Assembly: GCF_963665355.1 (NCBI RefSeq)
Contig: NZ_OY762229.1
Span: forward strand, 5,022,001-5,086,000
DNA from: an uncultured Desulfobacter sp.
GTDB lineage: Bacteria; Desulfobacterota; Desulfobacteria; Desulfobacterales; Desulfobacteraceae
Reading direction: 5' to 3'
Length of the DNA: 64,000 nucleotides
Below, in pieces: positions 18,901-26,875 of this stretch. A program made the position numbers and the translations under genes. Within the stretch, counting starts at the first letter, position 1, and each line of letters opens with the position of its first letter. The notes beneath the pieces were generated by a model. That model worked only from the letters and a program-made list of their open reading frames with translations. It was not told the DNA's origin and did no database searches.

Positions 18901-19038
18901 AGACAGGAATTAATTGCTTCGTATCTTTCCTCTAAGGGAGATGAAACCTCTTTAGACCCCAGAGAAATAGTTAAATACATTATGAGAACGACAACGCATA
19001 CTGTTCTCCTACCAAAAGAATTTTCTGTTTTTCATTAG
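15943..19038 (+). CDS. Large multidomain protein: NTP-transferase-like N-terminus, unknown core, TPR-like C-terminus
   Basis: 1031 residues, not recognised as a whole. The first 200 residues resemble a degenerate nucleotidyltransferase fold (IVIPAF, ELVIVTN, LLVINPTNIYLSKGY, then VGLIFIFD) without the RGGSK loop. Residues about 210-480 are unassigned and include a possible beta-rich segment. From about 500 on there are alternating helices with a TPR-like start (LENAVHYLNKGDIGTAITFY, 506-525) and further pairs to the end. No signal peptide. Strikingly AT-rich, unlike 9-14 kb, which suggests separate origin. Possibly a scaffold or a glycosyltransferase partner; no function is claimed. Confidence 0.6.
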   Translation: MKIVIPAFHNNKQSNPWATDSLFLKLIEKAVGMVRSSCAHELVIVTNIVHLENAFHGCSVCLIEDIDYDSNNIMMSGLQSSLNHFSRNEKLLVINPTNIYLSKGYIKLVLQEFYHQQQTLAFSFSEVRNHPIQLVKPVSIMDVGLIFIFDQKAAQSQENYVVSKPFPLEWRRLDLVKINEEVFKWNIEQDIVVKSETKSNKESDDILLKKDNDGFARLLISKKHPLIRLGTEVEERTELTFHGFSFGKESLYQLGVFKGEQSVYVKQFSKEIKNATLAVTVFNKEQGTCSESNISVLGDNLSRTDLNLRGDFLFYSILQDKIIEDGNNYDLEEAFTPSPSLWKRPRYFSGLAMLDDGTQCTGRQQFPSLLAPDFNIVMGTTERLSNWRELIQAHQFTGFILSEKEGDADNSVANIDFMTAALPLDGCDEHFQIKDNKAKFECGNVFIKESGKSRKNNLFLLNIILSIITYIEIKLDTEQNLISLDHIKKAVIRIEEEVIGPYLENAVHYLNKGDIGTAITFYEKMISISPFTPIVNEEMRSLAKTARIKNGFLQISQFKKEIPIIDIPIHFILMTGLFLKGKTGFANQPLDGSKLEFNKIKPFSLLMQSLKMMPELAGKMKKNDACFERLNNYQMSVLSEKINELSGSTVFDKQNTSSTNSLHDLLQVIKNNIKTGDYPGATNCLARALTKKAKIACGFEVNNIEDYHKLIAENNNFLFQEEAVNSLIEDLCQADDCSLGGINEFKEKFDLFVQIPNIASYEKWSLYWEKIKEKLKYSEFHLKSILPVLWEARRYEEGYWCIQCIEKLKIYDGAFLGAKFHFSYWLGDFKVALSTLRLLPEDKRNKEMQALLLLNLGCFDECIDFCFKEIKEDNEDEFIKSILSIVLFCNGKLEESKMHFSEVHVTLHNPVSCLAKMMIDSKITNNYDLNVGNILGANLPRVICLAPSIIIYYWAGLLKQHKMDLIEDTYRQFLFHPINYVLNQKIRQELIASYLSSKGDETSLDPREIVKYIMRTTTHTVLLPKEFSVFH

Positions 19039-19181
19039 ATTTAGAATTAGTACCAGATTAAAAAAAATTAATATTTGATATATATCAATCAAAAGCAAAT
19101 AAGATTTTCAAATTTTTGAAGGCAGGTAATGCCGTAATGGCATAAGAAGGTTTTCTGGAAAAAAATGATGTAAACCTCGTT

Positions 19182-19997
19182 TTGAAAGATTTCAAATATC
19201 CTCAACAATACTATTCGCCATATCATATCGGCCTACATGCTGATTTAAAAAATGCAGAACGATATCCTTTTGTAAAAAGAACCGTTCTCAATAAATATTC
19301 CACACATTCTATGCTAAATGAGTTAGAAAGAATTTTTCAGCCGGAAAAATTTTCATTATCTGAACGTGGATTAATAGAAGTCGGTCCCGACGCTTGGCAA
19401 GATTGCCAAGCAAACCACTCTGCAGTTTTGTCAAAAAATGACGCAAATGCGGCAAGAGACATTTTGGACAAAGCGGCATATAAAATAAAAGAAGCAGACG
19501 TGGTAATTTTTACATTAGGTCTCACCGAAGTTTGGAAAGACAATGAAACGGGGTTAATTCTCAATCATCCTCCTAACAAGAGGTATATTGAAAAGATGCC
19601 AAAACGTTTTTCATTTTTTAATTCGACATTCAGTAAAACTAAAAAAGCTCTTTTAGACTGTATTCAATTGTTGGAAAATTTCGTGAAGCCGGATATCAAA
19701 ATTATATTGACAGTATCTCCTGTACCACTGGGTATGACTTTTAATCAGGAGGACATTATTGTCGCAAACAATTATTCAAAATCTCAACTTGTAACTGTCG
19801 CCAGAGAAATTTGTAGTGAATTTAAAAATGTTGATTATTATCCAAGCTATGAAATAGTTATGAACTCTCCGTTTCAATCCACTTGGAAAGAAGATCGATC
19901 TCATCCAAAATTGGATGTCATAGAAGCGGTAATTGAAAGATTTATAAAACTGTATTTTGATGATAATCAAAATACAGTTTTATACTCTGCTAAATAG
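19182..19997 (+). CDS. GSCFA-domain protein lacking its N-terminal motif
   Basis: 271 residues. The body matches GSCFA (SGNH-hydrolase-like) proteins of polysaccharide loci: ADVVIFTLGLTEVW near 106-119, ILTVSPVPLGMTF near 180, YSKSQLV near 200 and DYYPSYEIV near 220. The N-terminal block that gives the family its name (GSCFA, with the nucleophilic Ser) is absent. The start shown is TTG; the frame is open only back to a TAA at 19143-19145, and further in-frame codons before that stop (19060-19142) look protein-like. So the 5' end may have been lost by mutation. Probably inactive or altered as an esterase. Confidence 0.6.
   Translation: MKDFKYPQQYYSPYHIGLHADLKNAERYPFVKRTVLNKYSTHSMLNELERIFQPEKFSLSERGLIEVGPDAWQDCQANHSAVLSKNDANAARDILDKAAYKIKEADVVIFTLGLTEVWKDNETGLILNHPPNKRYIEKMPKRFSFFNSTFSKTKKALLDCIQLLENFVKPDIKIILTVSPVPLGMTFNQEDIIVANNYSKSQLVTVAREICSEFKNVDYYPSYEIVMNSPFQSTWKEDRSHPKLDVIEAVIERFIKLYFDDNQNTVLYSAK
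19946..19981 (+). terminator. Perfect 16-bp hairpin overlapping the end of the GSCFA gene
   Basis: The arms 19946-19961 and 19966-19981 are exact reverse complements around a GATA loop. The right arm ends TTTT, so it could act as an intrinsic terminator even though the stem is AT-rich. It lies inside the last codons of the GSCFA-like frame (stop 19995-19997). It could instead stabilise mRNA or be a protein-binding palindrome. Confidence 0.6.
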
Positions 19998-20282
19998 TTG
20001 AATGGTTCGTGACCAAGTGGTCAAAAAAGAAGACAATAAAAGTCTGCTCGTTGTTTTCTACAAATGAAAATTTCTGTCTTTTTTATGACACTTATTTAAT
20101 GGATACTTTGTACTGGATATGTTGCGATCAAATTACTGGCCGAATGATGACAATCAAATAATTTATAAATTATTAAAAAATACCATCCAATCGTGATTTT
20201 TGTTTAGTTAACAAGCACTAAGACTCTAAGTACAAGCTATAAACGTAAAAAGAATATATTCATAAGTAATACGGAGGTTACC
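19998..20282 (+). other. Gap with possible coding remnant
   Basis: AT-rich, with no complete gene. A frame without stops runs about 20091-20194 and reads protein-like (…YWPNDDNQIIYKLL…) but lacks a start, so it may be the tail of a lost gene or chance. A GGAGG site at its end belongs to the next gene. Confidence 0.3.
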
Positions 20283-21044
20283 TTGCGAATTTCATTGTGC
20301 CTGTTTGGCCTTTTGGGAGGCATGGGGGGCAGAGATGGCGCCGGAGGCACCATAGCTCCAGAAGAAGGGTATAAATACTATAAAACGGCATTTTTCGATC
20401 ACTACAATGTTGATGTGTTTATTCATACTTGGTCTAAGGATTATAAGGATCGTATTCTCAGCGTGTATAAACCCCAAAAGGCTCTTTTCGAAGAAAAAAG
20501 AGCCTTTGAAGACGTTAAGCTGATAAACTATGGCATAAAGGATGTCGCTGAGTTGAAAAACGATATTCGATATATCCCCATTGTAAACTCACAACCGGAG
20601 AATGAACTGGAATCCTATCTTACCAGTTTAGCGCGAAGAAGCCACAGCAGATGGTTAAGTACAAAAAAAGTGCTTGAATTAAAAGACGCATATGAACAAG
20701 CGCATCAGTTTAAATATGATTTTACGTTTCTCGGACGCTTTGACATGTGGTTTAAAGAAAAGTTTGTATTTGATGAAAAACGCAAAGATATAATACTGGC
20801 GTCACCCAGAAACTTTGATAAGACATACAGGGATGATGAGCCATTAGCCATTCAGGATCTGTGGCTTTTCGGTTCATCTGAAAATATATCTAAAGTTGGA
20901 AAGTTGTACGATTCCATTTATCAATACTGCATAAGGCCACCCTATGCCATTCGTGAACATATTAAAACAAAGATCGGGGATGAACACTTGAAGTATTATC
21001 TATGGCAGGGATTGGATTATGGTTTGATACGGCTATTACAATGA
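20283..21044 (+). CDS. Unknown polysaccharide-locus protein, possibly glycosyltransferase-like
   Basis: 253 residues starting at TTG, supported by GGAGG seven bases upstream. It opens with a hydrophobic strand and glycine-rich loop (LCLFGLLGGMGGRDG), then VDVFIHTWSKDYKD, FTFLGRFDMWF and a DLWLFGSSENI segment; the GRFDMW stretch could be a DxD-like donor site. There are no membrane helices or signal peptide. I recall similar short proteins in capsule and O-antigen loci without known activity. AT-rich like its neighbours. Confidence 0.55.
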   Translation: MRISLCLFGLLGGMGGRDGAGGTIAPEEGYKYYKTAFFDHYNVDVFIHTWSKDYKDRILSVYKPQKALFEEKRAFEDVKLINYGIKDVAELKNDIRYIPIVNSQPENELESYLTSLARRSHSRWLSTKKVLELKDAYEQAHQFKYDFTFLGRFDMWFKEKFVFDEKRKDIILASPRNFDKTYRDDEPLAIQDLWLFGSSENISKVGKLYDSIYQYCIRPPYAIREHIKTKIGDEHLKYYLWQGLDYGLIRLLQ

Positions 21045-21129
21045 TCGTGTTAATGAAGAAAGAATAACATTTCAGTCACTAAAATATAAGAATATGGCAG
21101 GATTAAAAGCTTTGTTTTGAGGTGTGAAA

Positions 21130-21708
21130 ATGGCGCTGTGCAAAAATCAGATTAAATTTATCAGGGACAATAAAAAAGCAATAAAACTGTTTGTGGAAAC
21201 AGGATTTTTAAGGGGAGATGGTGTTAAAATAGCATTGGATCTTGATTTTGAAAGAATAATTTCAATCGAAATAAACAAGGATTACATCAATAAATCCAAG
21301 TCAATGTTCACGAAAGAGATAACTGAAGGAAAGGTTACCATCGTTCATGGTAATTCAGCAGAAAAATTACGTGAAGTGTTGGAAACTATAGATGAAGCGG
21401 CTGTTTTTTATTTGGATGCACATGCACATGGTCATGGCTGCCCGTTAATTGATGAACTGAATGCTATTAAAAATCATTATATAAAAGGCCATGTGATTGT
21501 TGTTGACGACGTATGGTTTATAGAAAACAGTGTGAATAATTCAGATCGCGCACCTTGGGCAAATAATCTGACCTTTGATAGATTTATGGGTATCGTACAA
21601 AATATTTTTGATGATACCAAAGTTGAAAAAATTGAATATGGTCAATCTGCATATAGTGATGGTGGGAATAACTATGCTTTGGCAGTGTTGAACAATAATA
21701 AGTCTTAA
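21130..21708 (+). CDS. Class I SAM-dependent methyltransferase-like protein
   Basis: About 192 residues. The motif FVETGFLRGDG near 24-34 matches the SAM-binding strand and loop, followed by IISIEINKDY, then FYLDAHAHGHGCPL near 96 and VIVVDDVW near 125, typical of a sugar- or macrocin-type methyltransferase group. ATG 21130 is preferred to GTG 21124, because TGAGG lies only a base from the GTG. The substrate is unknown; likely methylates a glycan or sugar nucleotide. Confidence 0.65.
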   Translation: MALCKNQIKFIRDNKKAIKLFVETGFLRGDGVKIALDLDFERIISIEINKDYINKSKSMFTKEITEGKVTIVHGNSAEKLREVLETIDEAAVFYLDAHAHGHGCPLIDELNAIKNHYIKGHVIVVDDVWFIENSVNNSDRAPWANNLTFDRFMGIVQNIFDDTKVEKIEYGQSAYSDGGNNYALAVLNNNKS

Positions 21709-21725
21709 AGAGTATTCTTTATAAA

Positions 21726-23030
21726 ATGAGTGATGACAGAAAACCAATAAAGCCACCAACTCTACTCATAATGGATGTCGATGGCGTAATGACAACAGGC
21801 CAGTTTTTTTACACTGAGAAAGGTAAAATAGGTAAAGTCTTCGGCCCTCATGATAGTGACGGTTTGAAATTGATTCGGGATGAATTAAAAATCCTATTTA
21901 TTACCGCTGACAAACGTGGCTATGAAATATCTAAAAAACGGCTTGTTGACGATATGGGGTATTCACTCGAATTGATACTGGAACAAGATCGGTATCACTA
22001 TCTTAATGATCGATATGGAATGGAAAATTTTTTTTATATCGGCGATGGGATTTATGATGCTCCGGTTCTTCGCGATTGTTTCTATGGCATTGCACCATGC
22101 AATGCCAGAAAAGAAGCCATCGCCCAAGCCGATTATATAACCGAAAGCCGTTCCGGAGAAGGGGCTGTCTTGGACGCCTGCCTGCAAATTCAGAAAATTA
22201 TTCATCCTGACAGAAAGATAGAAGCAGAGCCGGCGAATCGATTTGATGCGGACACACTCAAGTTTGTTTCCATGGCGAAGTTGCCAAGTAAATTCGGGAT
22301 TCATTTTCATAACGCCGGATATTCGGCACATAAAATTAATGCTGTTTATATCCCCTTAAAAGTGGACAGCGAAGATTTAACGACGGCGATCGAATTACTT
22401 CGGAAAAATTTTCATGGGGCAGGAATTTCCATGCCCCATAAAACCAGAATTATAAAGTACCTGGATCAGATCGACGATAACGCCAAGAACATTGGTGCGG
22501 TTAACACCGTGGTCAAACAAGAAGGACGGCTTGCTGGCTATAACACGGATTATCATGGCGCCCGAAAAGCGATCAATGACACACTTGACATTTCAGGCAA
22601 GCGGGTGGTTCTGCTCGGAGCCGGAGGGGCCGCAAGGGCAATCGCCTGTGCCGTCAAGGATCTGGATGGTGAAATTTGCATTTGCAACAGAACCAGGGAA
22701 AAAGGTGAATTGATTGCAGAGATGACAGGTGGTTTATTTATCCCATGGGAACACAGAAATAAGCAGACGGGCCATTTGCTGATCAATGCTACAAATATCG
22801 GCATGGCCGCTGAGGATGACCGGTTGCCGGTTGACAAAGATACGATCAAACATTTTGATGCGGTCATGGATGTGGTGGTCGGCAAAAAGACGGGGTTGAT
22901 TCAATACGCCGAGAAATTAAAAAAAACATTCATCGCAGGCAGAACAATGACAGTGTTTCAGGCAGCGGAACAATTTCGCTTGTATACGAAACGCTGCCTG
23001 TCTGATTCTTTTCTGGCGAAATGGCTATAA
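21726..23030 (+). CDS. KdsC-type HAD phosphatase fused to a shikimate-dehydrogenase-like domain
   Basis: A 434-residue fusion. Residues 10-160: HAD phosphatase with DVDG (17-20, nucleophile D17 and D19), ITA (59-61) and GDGIYD (106-111), closest to KdsC/NeuA-type C0 phosphatases. Residues about 175-434: AroE fold with GAGISMPHKT (231-240; K239 corresponds to the catalytic Lys), NTDYHGA (273-279; D275), GAGGAARA (298-305) and NATNIGM (354-360). The SxSP segment before HN, which binds the shikimate carboxylate in AroE, is replaced by KFGIHFHN, so the substrate is probably not shikimate. AroE is not known to be fused like this. It opens the second ulosonate module. Confidence 0.85.
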   Translation: MSDDRKPIKPPTLLIMDVDGVMTTGQFFYTEKGKIGKVFGPHDSDGLKLIRDELKILFITADKRGYEISKKRLVDDMGYSLELILEQDRYHYLNDRYGMENFFYIGDGIYDAPVLRDCFYGIAPCNARKEAIAQADYITESRSGEGAVLDACLQIQKIIHPDRKIEAEPANRFDADTLKFVSMAKLPSKFGIHFHNAGYSAHKINAVYIPLKVDSEDLTTAIELLRKNFHGAGISMPHKTRIIKYLDQIDDNAKNIGAVNTVVKQEGRLAGYNTDYHGARKAINDTLDISGKRVVLLGAGGAARAIACAVKDLDGEICICNRTREKGELIAEMTGGLFIPWEHRNKQTGHLLINATNIGMAAEDDRLPVDKDTIKHFDAVMDVVVGKKTGLIQYAEKLKKTFIAGRTMTVFQAAEQFRLYTKRCLSDSFLAKWL

Positions 23031-23064
23031 AGAACAGGGAAAAAATTTTAGGGGGAGAAAAAAA

Positions 23065-23838
23065 GTGGTATTCACAACAATCGATACAACTGAGAAATAC
23101 CGGTTTGAACGTTTGGTGGCCGATGGTTCAGATGAGACGGATATATTCCGGACTGAAGAGGGCCTAAGAACGTTTTATCTGCACCGTGGGAAGATTGAAC
23201 TGATAATCCAGAACCAAGACACAACAGATGTCCATTCCATAAATGAAGGTGAAGGTGCGGTATTACTTCCCGGAACGACATGGAAAATCAATGCAATTTC
23301 CGGGTTTGACTCATTTCATGTGGTATCTCACGAGATCTTTGAACCACCCGTTGAAATTATTGATGATGGCTATGGCAAAAAAGAGATCCCTTTGGAATCA
23401 AGCAAAATTCTTAAAAACATTAAAAAGGTGAAAAAACCCTGGGGGCATGAATTGTGGATAATATGGACAAAAAAACATCATGTTCTAAAACAGATCTATA
23501 TGGTTGCCGGGAAACAGTCCAGCCTACAATTGCACAAAGCAAAGCTGGAAACAAACTTTCTTGTTGAGGGGAAAGCGGATGTTATTGCAGGGCTGCATGT
23601 TGATCTAAATGACCCGGCTTACGGCGGCAATATACCGATGGACAATTTGGATGCTTTCCGCACGTCAATCCAGCCGGGTGAGTTCTGGACATGCATACCC
23701 GGAGAAGTACATCGGGTTATCTCCATGTCCGACTATCTTGCCTATGAGGTTTCGACCCCTGAACTGGATGATGTCATCCGTCTGGCTGATGACAGCGGCA
23801 GGTTGTCCGGAAGGATCGATACGGAGCACAGGGAATAA
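23065..23838 (+). CDS. Bicupin protein (mannose-6-phosphate isomerase-like)
   Basis: 257 residues with two cupin halves. Residues about 25-100 carry a first barrel (TFYLHRGKIELII, EGEGAVLLPGTTW). The second (about 120-240) has KKPWGHELW, SLQLHKAKLETNFLVEG and GEFWTCIPGEVHRV, matching the metal-binding core of type II phosphomannose isomerases, though the GxHxHxxxxE pattern is only partly kept. Starts with GTG after a GGGGGAG site and ends one base before the next ATG. Probably binds or isomerises a sugar phosphate. Confidence 0.7.
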   Translation: MVFTTIDTTEKYRFERLVADGSDETDIFRTEEGLRTFYLHRGKIELIIQNQDTTDVHSINEGEGAVLLPGTTWKINAISGFDSFHVVSHEIFEPPVEIIDDGYGKKEIPLESSKILKNIKKVKKPWGHELWIIWTKKHHVLKQIYMVAGKQSSLQLHKAKLETNFLVEGKADVIAGLHVDLNDPAYGGNIPMDNLDAFRTSIQPGEFWTCIPGEVHRVISMSDYLAYEVSTPELDDVIRLADDSGRLSGRIDTEHRE

Positions 23839-23839
23839 T

Positions 23840-25447
23840 ATGCGATTTAAGGTTTGCATATTAGCCGCCGGGGCCGGAACCAGATCCGGTTATGCCGATA
23901 TTATTCACAAGGCGTTGCTGCCCATAGGATATACTACGGTTTTGACCCGGATTATTGAAAAGTTTGAATCCTCGACGGAAATCGTAATCGCAGTCGGTGC
24001 CAAGGCCGAACAGATTGAGGATTATATTTCAATTGCACACCCCGATCGACCTGTTAAAACTGTACTGGTTGATAGATGGCAGGGAGAGGGAATCGGTCCT
24101 GGATATTCCCTGTTGCAATGCAGGCCTTATTTGGATTGCCCCTTTATTTTCACCTCTTGTGATACCATTGTGATGGAAGAGGTCCCTGAACCCGGTTATG
24201 ACTGGGTGGGCGTTGCTGGTGTTGAAGATCCGGAGCCCTATTGCATGGTAGAGGTCAATGATCGCAAGGTTTCAGGGTTTTGGGATAAGGTTGATCCGAC
24301 CACTTTTGAGCACGCGCATGTGGACGGCAAAAATATCTGCCTGGATCACGCGTTTATCGGTATGGCCGGTGTTTTTCATGTTGAGGCGTTTTTCTCCAGC
24401 CTGGAAAATGGAAATAAGATATTGCGAAATGAGGAGTGGCAGGTTGCAAGCGGGTTGGCAGGCTTACTTCCACACAACCTTACGCCCATTCCCTTTACCT
24501 GGCATGACACCGGTACAACATCCAATTACGAAAAAACCAGGGATGAACTAAGCAAATGTCAAGTCCTTCCAAAGATCAGTGAATTCACTTTCATTGAAAA
24601 CGGCAAGGTCATCAAGTTTTATAAAGACCCGGAAATTGTAACCCAGCGAGTAACCCGGGCAGAAAAACTGGCAGGACTTGTGCCCGAAATCAGTGATTTG
24701 AAAAAAAATTTCTATGCGTATCAATATGTTCCCGGAAAACTGCTGTCAGAGGTGACAGACAATCGCTCTTTTAAAAATATGCTTGAAACCTTTAAAAAAA
24801 ATTTATGGCGGCCACTTCATTTGGACCCGGAAGAACGGAATCATTTTTATGCCGTCTGCCGGAAATTCTATGAAGGCAAAACAAAAGACCGGGTAAAAAT
24901 GCTTCTCTCCATGAATGAAATAGATGACCACGATTCCTGGATCAATGGGGAGATGGTTCCATCGCTAGCCGATCTTATCAACCAGATACACTGGGATGAC
25001 CTTTGCCATGGGCAACCAGTTCTTTTTCACGGAGATTTTCAACCAGAAAATATTGTGTTCGGACACCAGGGTATGTGTTTGTTGATTGACTGGCGGCAGG
25101 CATTTGGGTCAATCACCAACTATGGGGATATATATTATGATTTTGCAAAATTGTACCATGCACTTATTGTAAATGGCGAAGTGGTCAGAAATAATCAATT
25201 TTCGACTTCAGTCGATAGTCATTCACATGCATTTTATAATTTTTTAGTACCATCCAACCTGATGGAGTTTCGTGAAATATTTAAAGAATTTATTGAAGAG
25301 AACGGCTACAGCTGGAAAAAAGTTGAAATTTTGGGGACATTGGTGTTTGCCAATATTGCCCCGCTTCATCATCAATCCTATTGTGAATTTCTTTATTTTT
25401 TATCCAGGCGTTTATTACATCGAATATTGAAGGAGTATGCCCAATGA
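23840..25447 (+). CDS. Sugar-1-phosphate nucleotidyltransferase fused to an APH/choline-kinase-like kinase
   Basis: 535 residues from ATG 23840; an upstream frame extension overlaps the cupin gene and is rejected. Residues 1-235: nucleotidyltransferase with CILAAGAGTRSG at 5-16 and FTSCDTIV near 100. Residues about 270-530: kinase with LFHGDFQPENIVF near 395-407 (catalytic loop HGD) and LIDWRQ near 414 (metal-binding Asp). A bifunctional enzyme of this type could phosphorylate a sugar and add the nucleotide, as in licC-like or heptose activation. It overlaps the SIS gene by four bases. Confidence 0.8.
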   Translation: MRFKVCILAAGAGTRSGYADIIHKALLPIGYTTVLTRIIEKFESSTEIVIAVGAKAEQIEDYISIAHPDRPVKTVLVDRWQGEGIGPGYSLLQCRPYLDCPFIFTSCDTIVMEEVPEPGYDWVGVAGVEDPEPYCMVEVNDRKVSGFWDKVDPTTFEHAHVDGKNICLDHAFIGMAGVFHVEAFFSSLENGNKILRNEEWQVASGLAGLLPHNLTPIPFTWHDTGTTSNYEKTRDELSKCQVLPKISEFTFIENGKVIKFYKDPEIVTQRVTRAEKLAGLVPEISDLKKNFYAYQYVPGKLLSEVTDNRSFKNMLETFKKNLWRPLHLDPEERNHFYAVCRKFYEGKTKDRVKMLLSMNEIDDHDSWINGEMVPSLADLINQIHWDDLCHGQPVLFHGDFQPENIVFGHQGMCLLIDWRQAFGSITNYGDIYYDFAKLYHALIVNGEVVRNNQFSTSVDSHSHAFYNFLVPSNLMEFREIFKEFIEENGYSWKKVEILGTLVFANIAPLHHQSYCEFLYFLSRRLLHRILKEYAQ

Positions 25448-26094
25448 ACGAGTCTGTGTTCAATCTGATTGAACTATATGTGAAAGAGAAACAAGGGTTT
25501 TTGGATCAGTTTCCGGTAAAGGATGTAGAACGGGCGATTGATTCAGTTTGGAGAGCGTATGAAGATCAGAAATGTATTTACGCTTTTGGAAACGGGGGAA
25601 ATGCAGCCTATGTATCAAACATGGTGACGGATCTATTTCTCCACCCCTTTGTTTCTGAAGACAAGGGCAAGCCGGTGTCAGAGGACATACCCCGGTTAAA
25701 AATATTAAATCTATCGGAAAGCCCCTCAACAATTACAGCGCTGGTGAACGATGTGGGGCCGGATTATATTTTTTCCCATCAATTAATAAACCATGGGGTT
25801 GATGCTGGAGATCTTGTCATAGGATTTTCAGGCAGTGGGAACTCAAAGAATATCATCACGGCCTTTGAGGCGGCAAAAAAAAGGGGTGCAACAACAATTG
25901 GCGTGGCACGTGATCCTGGCGGGAAGATGAAGGGCGTGACCGATATCCTGATTCTGATTCCCGGGGTTTCCACTTTTCCCGGGCAAACCGGGAACAACAA
26001 TTTTAACTTTCATTTTGAAGACGCTCTTTCATCTATTTCGCATATTATTACAGGTATCTTTAAAATGAAGATAATGGAAAAAAGCAATGGATAG
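25444..26094 (+). CDS. SIS-domain sugar isomerase, GmhA-like
   Basis: 216 residues with FGNGGNAAYVSNMV near 47-60 and VIGFSGSGNSKNIITA near 127-142, the two sugar-phosphate-binding loops of SIS proteins. Size and the N-terminal helix match sedoheptulose-7-phosphate isomerase (GmhA). It overlaps genes on both sides (ATGA with the nucleotidyltransferase, eight bases with the transketolase N half), so the module is tightly coupled. Function as an isomerase for a ketose phosphate produced by the adjacent transketolase is inferred. Confidence 0.82.
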   Translation: MNESVFNLIELYVKEKQGFLDQFPVKDVERAIDSVWRAYEDQKCIYAFGNGGNAAYVSNMVTDLFLHPFVSEDKGKPVSEDIPRLKILNLSESPSTITALVNDVGPDYIFSHQLINHGVDAGDLVIGFSGSGNSKNIITAFEAAKKRGATTIGVARDPGGKMKGVTDILILIPGVSTFPGQTGNNNFNFHFEDALSSISHIITGIFKMKIMEKSNG

Positions 26095-26875
26095 TTTAAA
26101 AAATATTTCGAATAACATCCGGAAAAATACATTGGACGCACTCTTTGGTGCCCAGTCCGGGCATCCGGGTGCATCCCTGTCGATTGCAGAAATTCTTGCT
26201 GTACTGTTTTTTTCTAAAATGCAGCTAAATGGTGAAGCGCGTGACCGTTTCATTCTTTCAAAAGGCCATGCAGCACCGGCACTTTATGGGGCCCTGGCAG
26301 AAATGGGGGCGTGCAGTAAAGATATGCTCCCCACATTGCGAAAGTTTGAAAGCCCTTTGCAGGGGCACCCTGTTCGGGGAACGCTCCCCTATATCGACGC
26401 AAGTACGGGGTCCTTGGGGCAAGGATTGTCCATGGGGATTGGATACGCTTTGGGGATAAAACTGAAAAAAAACAGGCACCGGGTTTATGTACTCATGGGG
26501 GATGGCGAAACCCAGGAAGGCCAGGTCTGGGAAGCGGCTATGTCCGCCCCAAAATTGGGTCTTGACAATCTGGTTGCCATCCTTGATCTCAACGGCTTTC
26601 AAAATGATGGTGCCGTTGCTGATACAATGCCCGTTGAACCGGTGGCAGACAAATGGCGGGCGTTCAACTGGCATGTCGTAACGGTGGATGGCCATGATGT
26701 TGAAGCACTGAGCAATGCGTTTGAGGATTGCAGAAAAGCGCTCAAACCTTCATTGATCATTGCCAAAACAGTAAAGGGAAAAGGAATTTCATTCATGGAA
26801 GGCAAGGTATCTTGGCATTGTCAGGCAATAAATAAGTTGGATTATGAAAAAGCAATCATGGAGCTGTCAAAATGA
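26087..26875 (+). CDS. Transketolase, N-terminal (ThDP-binding) subunit
   Basis: 262 residues. GHPGASLS near 24-31, SKGHAAPALYG near 63-73, GSLGQGLSMGIGYA near 107-120 and GDGETQEGQVWEAA near 136-149 (ThDP-Mg binding) are the standard N-half motifs. The C half is a separate gene with a four-base overlap, as in the split transketolases of many anaerobes and some polysaccharide loci. Two-carbon ketol transfer between sugar phosphates is expected; whether it serves central metabolism or only this pathway is unknown, but the packing argues for the latter. Confidence 0.9.
   Translation: MDSLKNISNNIRKNTLDALFGAQSGHPGASLSIAEILAVLFFSKMQLNGEARDRFILSKGHAAPALYGALAEMGACSKDMLPTLRKFESPLQGHPVRGTLPYIDASTGSLGQGLSMGIGYALGIKLKKNRHRVYVLMGDGETQEGQVWEAAMSAPKLGLDNLVAILDLNGFQNDGAVADTMPVEPVADKWRAFNWHVVTVDGHDVEALSNAFEDCRKALKPSLIIAKTVKGKGISFMEGKVSWHCQAINKLDYEKAIMELSK

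Noticed and set aside
21726-23030. Housekeeping shikimate dehydrogenase
   Set aside because: It is fused to a phosphatase, the shikimate-binding serines are lost and all neighbours are glycan genes.
23609-23839. Upstream extension of the nucleotidyltransferase-kinase frame
   Set aside because: It overlaps the cupin gene and reads as non-protein; ATG 23840 follows directly and gives the expected start CILAAGAG.
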